Part shown: positions 55,249-64,000 of the stretch, piece after piece
How the letters are laid out: each line of letters opens with the position of its first letter
Position numbering within the stretch: the stretch's first letter is position 1
NCBI RefSeq assembly: GCF_019175385.1
Contig: NC_083339.1
Location: forward strand, 24,705,637-24,769,636
Source: Lycium barbarum
Taxonomy: Eukaryota > Streptophyta > Magnoliopsida > Solanales > Solanaceae
DNA: 64,000 bases
Direction: 5' to 3'
Translations under genes and position numbers: made by a program
Notes under the pieces: model-generated
Database searches by the model: none
What the model was told of the DNA's origin: nothing
The model's input: the letters and a program-made list of their open reading frames with translations, nothing else

Positions 55249-58184
55249 TGTCACGACCCAGCCCCGTGGGTCGCGACTAGCACCCTACCTAGGTACCCAG
55301 ACCAAATCGCATATTCGTTACCAAATCCAAACTTATTTCAGAATTTGATAAAAGTCATATCAAACATAATTTATATCAAAAATATTTCCTAAGCGGTCGC
55401 ACAAATCAAAATGTCATATCGAATCCAAACGGAGCGGCGGAATAGACATCGCCGGTCACAAGTGCAAATATAAGCATAAGGGCCATTTAGGGCCATCATA
55501 ACAAACGGACCGCTTTAAGACCAGAAAACAAAATCAAACAAACATATATAGGACCCTCGCCCCACATATATGACTACAGGCCTCTACGAATTCAAAACAA
55601 AGACATATGGCGAGACAGGGCCCCGCCGTACCCAAATAGTCAAATGTACAGAATATATACATAGCAAAAGAAGTCTGTACCAAAAGTGGACTCCGAGTCA
55701 AGAAGGAGTACTCCGAAATAGCAGAGAGTGAAGCCTACAATGGAGGATCACCAATATTTGTACCTGCGGGCATGAAACGCAGCCCCCGAAGAAAGGGGGT
55801 CAGTACGAAATATGTACTGAGTATGTAAAGCACGGAGTACAGAAATATGAGTCAAAACTGAAAGCAAACCGGATATCAAAGGGAAGTACCAATCAGTATG
55901 TCAAAATCCGTATCAAATCATATACATATACATAATGCAAACGAAATCATGCAAACGCTCCAGAACGTGGTCGCCACTCCGACGCTGGCGCCACACACAG
56001 TATAACACCAGAAGGTTTCGAATCTCCGTACATCCCCGAACACAAACGTAAGTGAGCGTATCGCATCACTAGACATATCACAGCATGACTCCAAACGCAA
56101 CCCGGCCCTATGGCGAGGCCTCGGGAACCGTAACACAGCATACAGCCGAATTATCATAGGGCGCACGAATCATAACCGGCCCGGGAACCGGTGAACGAAG
56201 TCAAAATAAGGCACGAGCGGAGTCGTGAGCAAACAAATGCAATTTATATTTCAAAATAGCCTTTCAAAACTTAATAATCTCATAAGTCATTTCATAAACC
56301 AAAATAGTCGAATGATTAGTTCATACGAAAGTTTATCTCACAAATTGTTTCCTAAGTGGTACGTATGGCTCAAACGAAACTTAACATATCATAATAGTCA
56401 AAACATATTTCATAGAGGGAAGTTTCAAGGTCGAAGATCTCATATCGAAGTTCATCCAAAAAGGGAGCCCAATAGGACAAATAGGGCGTTTCGGGGTTAG
56501 CGGGCCCACCTCGAGTCAAATTGAGGTGGCGAACATAATTTACGAACATTTAAAGGCCAAAAGATCATACATAATGATTTCAAAGTGACCCGATCACATT
56601 TCGATAAGTTTCGAACATTTGGTTGCATTCTAGCCAAAATAGAGCCTTTAGGCTTCAATTGAATTGAATGAATAGTAGTCATTTTGTAGATCGGGTTTCG
56701 AGGAGCAGAAATGCTCCGGAGGTTCCAATATTCACCTAACATACTAAGACATGCCAAACGAAGGAGTGGGAAGCTTTACATACCTTATGGACATCTTATG
56801 CTTTCCTTAAAATCAAATCCCGTTTCGTCCAGAATCTGCAAATGGTCAAAGTTACCAATTAGAGATTCTTAGGCTTAAGATTTCCATTATCTTGATATTT
56901 GTCTACCGAAATTTCGGCAGCATTTCCTCTATAAATCTAACACCCCCGAGACTTAGCTCGGCTCAAAATACATCAGCAACAACAACCCAAACGTCATCAA
57001 ACAACACAAACCATAATCAAATCATTCTAGCTTCAAAGTTCTATCTTACTACACAAATTGACAACTTTCATTCAAACTTCACAATTCCAAACTTATATCC
57101 ACATTATTGTATTCATTCACTCATTTAAGATTATTCAATCACATCCCAATTATGTTCCAAACCATATACAAAATTTCCCGAAGTTCATTACTTTCCATAT
57201 TCTATCCAAAACATCAAAAGCCACGACGAACATTCTAACTTGCATCGTTTCATTCCGAATTCACTAACATCAACTATAAGTCACATTTAAAGTCTTTTAG
57301 TATCATAGATGTACAATGATATACACCAATATACCAAAGGTATATACTTTCCGATAATGTTCCGAAATCATTTTCCAACACCAATTCAATTCGTTAAACA
57401 ATCATTTACGTCATAAATGTCGCAATGACACAATAAACAAACCAAACAAGATCAATTCACATTTCTTTCTTCTTCCTAGGGCACACGGCCATGACATCAA
57501 ATATACATACACCCACGGTTTTGCACACACATCAAATCGATGGAATTCTCGTCTATTCTCAATCCTTAACACATTCATACCAATTCCATAACATTAGAGT
57601 AACAAAATTCTTACCTTTTCTTGAAAATCCGACTTGTCGCAAACGTGATTCTTCCGCCAAATAAATTATATCACGTTGAAGAGCGTCTTGAGTACACTAC
57701 AAATATGGGAAGAACAAGATTTTTGGATGAGAATCAAAGCTAGGAAAATTATTTTTGTTTCTTGGAGAGGGTTCGGCCGAGAGCCTCTTGGCTTGGAGCT
57801 CTTCAATTTTTTTTTTGTGTTTGTTTGGTTTCTTGAAGATTCTAAAGACCAAGCATGATATATATCTATATAAGAGTCATGTGCATAGCACATGACATTA
57901 AAAAAAATGGGTTTGGGCCAAGCCAAGTGGCCGGCCACCCCATTACTCTTGGGCCTAAATTTTCTTTTATTTTTGTTGAGCCCAATTCGTTAAAACTCTC
58001 GTTTTGTAATTCCCGAAACTAATTCCCGAAATTCCAAATTTGACCTCGGCCTCCCCCGATGTCTCCGCACCAATACTTTCATAAACGACATAGACATATT
58101 AACTAGAATCAAATTATTGCCTTTTAACATACAAGTCTTAATTATTTCTCGAATTCCAATTATACGAAAACACGGGACATAACA
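55249..58184 (-). repeat. 3' LTR of element B
   Basis: 2936 bp; plus-strand text begins TGTCACGACCCAGCCCCG and ends GGGACATAACA. No protein domain is present. The open frames inside it have no family features. Confidence 0.9.
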
Positions 58185-58198
58185 TTCTCCCCCCTTAA
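58185..58198 (-). promoter_or_regulatory. Polypurine tract of element B
   Basis: TTAAGGGGGGAGAA on the minus strand directly precedes the 3' LTR. Confidence 0.85.
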
Positions 58199-58293
58199 GA
58201 ACATTCGTCCCCGAATGTTAAATTAACCTTATAAGGTCTTATGACCAAGGCGGGGGAGTTCTTTATTACTAGTGGCATACAAAATTATTTTTA

Positions 58294-61200
58294 TCAACCA
58301 ACATAACAAACTGAAAGGTTTAGATTACCTATGGACGTCGGGAACAAATGGGGGTATTTCTTCTTCATCTCGTCCTCCGCTTCTCAAGTCATCTCCTCCC
58401 GATTATTGTTGTGCCACAGGACTTTGACGGAGGGCACTTCTTTAGTGCGTAGTCTCCGCACCTGTCGATCCAGAATAGATACAGGTTGCTCGTCATAAGA
58501 TAACTGCTCCGTCACCTGAATGTCATCAACTGGGAATATCCTGGAAGGATCACCAATACATTTCCGCAACATAGACACATGAAACACCGGGTGTACGGCC
58601 TCCAAATCGGATGGTAAGTCTAGCTCATAGGCGACCTCGCCTATCTTTCGAACGATCTGATACGGCCTAATGTACCGGGGGCTCAACTTACCCTTTCTAC
58701 CGAATCTCATGACACCCTTCATGGGCGACACCTTCAGGAATACCCAGTCGCCAATCTGGAACACTAACGGTCGACGTCGTCTATCTGCATAAGCTTTCTG
58801 TCGACTCTGAGCAGCCAATAATCGTTCTCGAATAAGCTTTACCTTATCTACAGCTTCCTGGATCACATCTGGCCCAATCAGCTTAGTCTCGCCCACGTCA
58901 AACCAACCAATAGGAGATCTGCATTTTCTGCCATAAAGGGCTTCATACGGTGCCATCTGAATGCTGGAGTGATAACTATTATTATAGGCAAACTCAATAA
59001 GCGGCAAATGATCATCCCAGCTGCCCCTGAAATCAATAACGAAGGCCCGCAACATATCTTCGAGCGTCTGAATAGTGCGCTCGGCCTGCCCGTCGGACTG
59101 AGGGTGAAAAGCTGTACTAAGGCTCACCTGAGTCCCTAATCCCTCCTGGAATGACCTCCAGAAATTTGCCGTAAACTGGGCACCTCGGTCGGTAATAATA
59201 GATATAGGGACTCCGTGAAGTCTGACTATCTCTCTGATGTACAATCTAGCGTAGTCCTCAGTCGAATAAGTAGTCCGAACCGGAAGGAAATGGGCTGATT
59301 TCGTCAATCTGTCAACAATAACCCAAATAGAATCATACCTGCGTGGAGTGCGCGGTAACCCAACAACGAAATCCATATTAATCATCTCCTATTTCCAGGC
59401 TGGAATTTCCATCTCCTGTAATAATCCACCGGGCTTCTGATGCTCGATCTTAACTTGCTGGCAGTTCGGGCACTGACTAACAAACCCAGCAATATCTTTC
59501 TTCATGCCGTCCCACCAATACAAACACCTGAGATCCCGATACATTTTAGTGGAACCAGGATGAACAGAATACCGTGCATTATGGGCCTCGCCCATAATCT
59601 GCCGCCGTAAGCCCGCAACGTCTGGTACACAGAATCTGCCGTCATATAATAATACTCCTTCAGGCGAGATCTCAGGCTGAGTCTTTGCTTTATTAAGGGC
59701 CACATCTCTGTACTGAATCAGGAGAGGATCTTCAAACTGGCGCTGCTTTACCTCCTGAATAATAGATGATTCAGCAACTGGACGAACAGAAATCCCAAAA
59801 TCTCCAGAATCTGCCAAACGAACTCCGAGGCTGGCCAGCTGATGAATATCACGAACCAAATCCCTCTTATCAGATGGTACACCAACCAGACTGCCTACGG
59901 ACTTGCGGCTAAGCGCATCAGTTACCACATTGGCTTTCCCCGGATGGTACAGAATATCAACATCGTAATCCTTTAGCAACTCAATCCATCTCCGCTGCCG
60001 CAAATTTAGCTCCTTCTGCTTAAAAATATACTGGAGACTCTTATGGTCCGTATAAATATCAACATGGACCCCATATAAATAATGCCGCCAAATCTTCAAA
60101 GCATGAATTACTGCGGCCAACTCAAGATCATGAGTGGGATAATTCTTCTCGTGCGGTCTGAGCTGCCGGGAAGCATAGGCTATGACTCGACCGTGCTGCA
60201 TCAATACACAAGCTATCCCAATACCAGAGGCGTCACAATAGACAACATACCCGTCGGGTCCCTCTGGAAGAGCCAAAACTGGTGCTGTAACCAATCTCTC
60301 TTTCAGCATCTGAAAGCTGCGCTCGCAGGCATCTGTCCACTGGAATTTCGCTGCTTTCTGGGTAAGCCTCGTCAGTGGTGCTGCAATAGAAGAAAAATCC
60401 TCCACGAACCTGCGATAATATCCGGCCAATCCCAGAAAACTGCGCACCTCCGTCGGTGTAGTAGGCCTGGGCCAATTCTGTACAGCCTCAATCTTCTGCG
60501 TATCGGCCCGAATACCATCTGCGCCGACAATATGGCCCAAGAATGCTACAGAAGTCAACCAGAATTCACATTTAGAGAATTTGGCGTATAACTTCTGCTG
60601 ACGGAGAATACCAAGCACCGTCCTCAAATGATCTGAATGCTCCTCGGCTGATCGCGAGTAAATCAAAATATCATCAATAAACACAATAACAAACATGTCC
60701 AGAAAAGGCCGAAATACCCGATTCATCAGATCCATAAATACCGCTGGAGCATTAGTCAACCCGAAAGATATAACTCTGAACTCATAGTGCCCGTACCGGG
60801 TCCTGAAAGTAGTCTTCGGGATATCTGACTCCCGCACTCGCACCTGATGATAACCTGAGCGCAGATCTACCTTCGAAAAATATTTAACACCCTGCAGCTG
60901 ATCAAACAAGTCATCAATCCGGGGAAGGGGATATTTATTCTTAATAGTCACCTTATTCAGCTGCCGGTAGTCGATACACATCCGCAGTGACCCATCTTTC
61001 TTTCTAACAAACAATACCGGCGCTCCCCAGGGTGATGTGCTGGGTCTGATAAAGCCCTTATCCAACAAATCTTTCAGCTGCTCCTTCAACTCTTTCAATT
61101 CAGCCGGTGCCATCCTGTACGGAGGAATAGATATAGGCTGCGTATCCGGCATCAACTCTATAGTAAAATCAATCTCCCGCTCAGGCGGAAGGCCAGGAAG

Positions 61201-61683
61201 CTCGTCAGGAAATACATCTGGAAACTTACTGACGACCGGAACAGACTGAAGGGTAGGTATCTCCGCTGCAGTATCGTGCCCACGAACCAAATGATAGATA
61301 TAACCCTTCCGGATCGTCTTCTTAGCCTTGAGGTATGAAATAAACTTACCCCTCGGCGATGCTGTGGATCCGAACCACTCTATAACTGGTTCCCCTGGAA
61401 ACTGAAAATGGACTACCTTTTTCTGGCAATCAACATTAGCATAACAAGAAGACAACCAGTCCATACCCATAATGACGTCAAACTCAAGCATGTCTAACTC
61501 TATCAGATCAGCCTTAGTGCAACGATCATAAATAGTCACAGAACAATCCCTATAGATCTGTCTCGCTATAACAAAATCCCCAACTGGCGTAGCTACCTCA
61601 AATGGCTCTATAGGCTCAGACACTATCCCAATTTTTACTAGCAACGAGCGGGGAAATATATGATAAAGTAGAACCAGGGTCAA
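58294..61683 (-). pseudogene. Element B pol: protease end, RT, RNase H, integrase, chromodomain
   Basis: One frame runs from 61683 to 58294 with only two stops. RT has [20 protein letters not shown] (about 60990), the catalytic FIDDILIYS (about 60660-60685) and [12 protein letters not shown]. RNase H has [17 protein letters not shown] (about 60200-60250). Integrase has the [11 protein letters not shown]...CPNCQQVK zinc site (59460-59570), NMDFVVGLPRT, ITDRGAQF and the Glu-containing QAERTIQTLEDML. The chromodomain-like tail SVKVLWHNNNREEMT precedes KKKYPHLF. TAG at 59389-59391 and TGA at 58384-58386 both stand where element A and relatives have Trp. A frameshift near 61640 separates the protease active site. 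Confidence 0.93.
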
Positions 61684-63153
61684 TCAATGCATATACAGAT
61701 CTGGAGAAAACCAGTAATGTACCTGTGACGACGTTTGGCGAAGCCTCCTGATCCTGGCGGCTGACCAAAGCATATATGCGGTTCGAGGGACCGCTAGAAC
61801 CTGAAACGCCACCGCGGCCTCGACCGCGTCCTGCCGGTGCTGGCATACCTCGCCCTCCAGGGCGTGCAACAGATGGAGCAGATGACGAACCGGCGGCTGA
61901 CCCTGTCGGCTGAGCCACACTACCAGAACCGCTGGCCAACGGACAATCTCTCATAAAATGGCCCTGACCACCGCACGAAAAACAAGCTCCAGTAGCTCGA
62001 TAACACTCCCCAGGATGAGACTTCCCGCAATGAGCACAACGGGGCCTGGGTGGTCTGGCCTGGCTGGGGCCTCTGGATACCTGTGAACCTGCCGCTCTGG
62101 AGCTCTGACCGGCCCCAGACGGCCCCGCACTATCAAATCTCCGGCTGCCTGACTGAGTACTCCGGCCGGACGGAGGTAGCTGTCTGCCTGACTGCTGCTG
62201 CTGAGGCTGTCCGCCTCGAAAATCCCCAGAATAACCTGCGGACCTAGCCCTCTTGGGCGGCCTCCTGTCCCGATCTCTACCAGAATGATCAGACCTGTGA
62301 CGGTCCTCCATACCCATCGCGTAGGCCTGAAGTCGGGCAATGTCCATATCTGTCTGTAATGACACTGCCATACAGCCGTCAATCAAATACCGATCCAATC
62401 CCATAACATATCTGTGCATCCGATCGGACATATCTGCTACCACGGCCGGTGCATATCGGGCCAGAGAATCAAACTCAAGATTATACTTGCGAACACTCCA
62501 ACCCCTCTGCTGCAAATGTAAGAATCGGTCAGCCCGCGCCCGCCGTAACTCTGGGGCAGAAAGTGGCGGGTGAATGCTGTCACAAACTGATCCCACGTAG
62601 CTGGAGGAGCACCCTCACCCCTAGATAACTCCCAAGTCTCGTACCAGTGAGTGGCCACATCTCGAAGCCTGTGCGAAGCCAGCTCGACCGACTCGGTCTC
62701 TGAAGCCCTGACCAAGTCCAGTGAGCGCCGCATCCCCCGAATAAAGTCATGGGGGTCCTCGTCGGGCTTAGACCCGAAAAACTCTGGAGGGCCACATAAT
62801 AAAAACTCCCGAACTCTCAGGCTGTCCCGCCTGTCATCATCATCATCGTCCCTCCGCCCGCGTCTGCGAGCCTGTCCTGCTACCAATGTAGTCAGCAACT
62901 GTACCGCCTCTCTCAGGGTCCTGTCCTTCGCCCCTGGCTGAGGAGCTGGAGTCTCAGGAGCGGGTACTCGGGCCTCTGGAGCTGCTGAAGGTCCTGCTCC
63001 AGGCTGTACTAGTGGGGGTGTAGCAGGCCCCTCAGAATGAGGCACAACCTCAGGCAAATCATAAACACGAGCCCGGGTAGATCGCTGTGCCTGACTAGTC
63101 TCTCCCATCCTCGCTTTGCCCTTCTGGGCCGCTGTTCCCTTTTTCGGAGGCAT
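61640..63153 (-). pseudogene. Element B gag and protease start
   Basis: I chose MPPKKGTAAQKGKA at 63153 over an ATG four codons earlier because MPPKK is the usual gag start in this group. The capsid part has GSKPDEDPHDFIRGMRRSL and HRLRDVATHWYETW. A frameshift near 62550 moves reading to the next frame, which continues LRRARADRFLHLQQRGW and SLARYAPAVVADM. A Gln/Ser/Arg-rich stretch follows, then the zinc knuckle CFSCGGQGHFMRDC near 61945-61985. The protease motif [14 protein letters not shown] ends near 61650, where a second shift returns to the pol frame. The two shifts compensate each other. Confidence 0.9.
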
Positions 63154-63340
63154 CACTGCAAACACAAGAACGAGTCAGATCAGAATCATCCTAATAGCAC
63201 AGCTCTATCGCACGATCTAAGATTCCAAAGAAAGTAACATCCTAAATGCCCTGTAGTTCCCTGTGTATAGATGTGGTGCACAACACATCGATAAACAAGA
63301 CTCTACGAGACACGGCCTGTAGACATTCCGAGGACAAACT

Positions 63341-63352
63341 GCTCTGATACCA
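63341..63352 (-). promoter_or_regulatory. Primer-binding site of element B
   Basis: TGGTATCAGAGC on the minus strand, the same initiator tRNA-Met type and spacing as in element A. Confidence 0.9.
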
Positions 63353-63356
63353 CTTT

Positions 63357-64000
63357 TGTCACGACCCAGCCCCGTGGGCCGCGACTAGCACCCTACCTGG
63401 GTACCCAGACCAAATCGCATATTCGTTACCAAATCCAAACTTATTTCAGAATTTGATAAAAGTCATATCAAACATAATTTATATCAAAAATATTTCCTAA
63501 GCGGTCGCACAAATCAAAATGTCATATCGAATCCAAACGGAGCGGCGGAATAGACATCGCCGGTCACAAGTGCAAATATAAGCATAAGGGCCATTTAGGG
63601 CCATCATAACAAACGGACCGCTTTAAGACCAGAAAACAAAATCAAACAAACATATATAGGACCCTCGCCCCACATATATGACTACAGGCCTCTACGAATT
63701 CAAAACAAAGACATATGGCGAGACAGGGCCCCGCCGTACCCAAATAGTCAAATGTACAGAATATATACATAGCAAAAGAAGTCTGTACCAAAAGTGGACT
63801 CCGAGTCAAGAAGGAGTACTCCGAAATAGCAAAGAGTGAAGCCTACAGTGGAGGATCACCAATATCTGTACCTGCGGGCATGAAACGCAGCCCCCGAAGA
63901 AAGGGGGTCAGTACGAAATATGTACTGAGTATGTAAAGCACGGAGTATAGAAATATGAGTCAAAACTGAAAGCAAACCGGATATCAAAGGGAAGTACCAA
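63357..64000 (-). repeat. 5' LTR of element B, first 644 bp
   Basis: Aligns without gaps to 55249-55892 and continues beyond the window. Confidence 0.92.

Larger units (their letters stand above)
45431..64000 (-). mobile_element. Ty3/gypsy chromovirus element A (outer, old)
   Basis: A minus-strand element: 3' LTR 45431-47879, polypurine tract, pol and gag remnants (48091-53080), primer site 53251-53262, and 5' LTR from 53267. Element B interrupts the 5' LTR at 55249, so the true right end lies beyond the window. Over the first 400 bp the two LTRs differ at about nine positions. The integrase carries a C-terminal chromodomain-like block, which places it among chromoviruses, probably of the Tekay/Del group. 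Many stops and shifts make it inactive. It was inserted into copy 2 of the segmental duplication. Confidence 0.9.
55249..64000 (-). mobile_element. Ty3/gypsy chromovirus element B (inner, young)
   Basis: Minus-strand element nested in the 5' LTR of A: 3' LTR 55249-58184, polypurine tract, pol and gag (58294-63153), primer site 63341-63352, and 5' LTR from 63357 past the window end. The visible 644 bp of the two LTRs differ by six transitions that I can count, about 1%. The expected target duplication is CCTTC (55244-55248). It is a different family from A but has the same domain plan. Confidence 0.92.

Noticed and set aside
55918..57938. Open frames within the element B 3' LTR
   Set aside because: LTR sequence does not normally code; none of these frames shows a domain, and composition follows the LTR.
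62651..62941. Plus-strand Ser/Arg-rich frame over element B gag
   Set aside because: Antisense shadow of the Asp-rich gag sequence.

Overview
The window is plant nuclear DNA, most likely from a member of the Solanaceae. This rests on SINE copies with the CAACAACAAC tail typical of nightshade SINEs, nightshade-type MITEs, a Bet v 1/major latex protein (MLP) gene with the usual single phase-1 intron, and chromovirus LTRs beginning TGTCACGACCC. About four fifths of the window is transposable-element DNA. I see no rRNA or tRNA gene, no CRISPR array and no bacterial operon. All family calls come from motifs read by eye; no database search was possible.

Layout. 1-2795: right end of a CACTA-type DNA transposon, with a putative unrecognised multi-exon gene 3' end inside it. 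2796-11233: a decayed LINE (L1-type) interrupted by a 2.3 kb solo chromovirus LTR (5995-8281, target duplication GTGCA) and a 1.26 kb PIF/Harbinger-type MITE (9408-10663, TTA duplication). 11234-17050: AT-rich DNA with an LTR-like promoter fragment, two minus-strand LINE fragments and remnants resembling 11S globulin and pectinesterase genes. 17053-18250: broken plant-mobile-domain gene. 19329-25658: full-length but inactive LINE with a 13-bp target duplication, sitting in the intron of a decayed MLP gene.

25694-38141 (minus strand): two tandem MLP genes. Gene A keeps only exon 1 (25694-25880). Gene B has both exons (37955-38141 and 29384-29652) and encodes an apparently intact 151-residue protein across an 8.3 kb intron. 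That intron holds a solo LTR, a complete 4.8 kb Ty1/copia element in antisense, a Stowaway MITE and a SINE. A hairpin MITE begins within 6 bp after the gene B stop codon, and a head-to-head Harbinger MITE pair lies in its promoter. Between the two MLP genes is an F-box-associated pseudogene.

38525-45430: MITEs (Harbinger, MULE, Stowaway), a tandem segmental duplication of about 1.6 kb, a 1.1 kb hAT derivative that still encodes a BED zinc finger, and a CCCH zinc-finger remnant. 45431-64000: two nested minus-strand Ty3/gypsy chromoviruses. Element A (45431 onwards) is old and broken, and a hAT MITE lies in its gag. Its 5' LTR is split at 55249 by element B, which is younger (LTRs about 1% different over the visible 644 bp) and runs off the right edge.

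The only gene I would call probably functional is MLP gene B. The rest is a layered record of insertions whose order can be read from target-site duplications and nesting.
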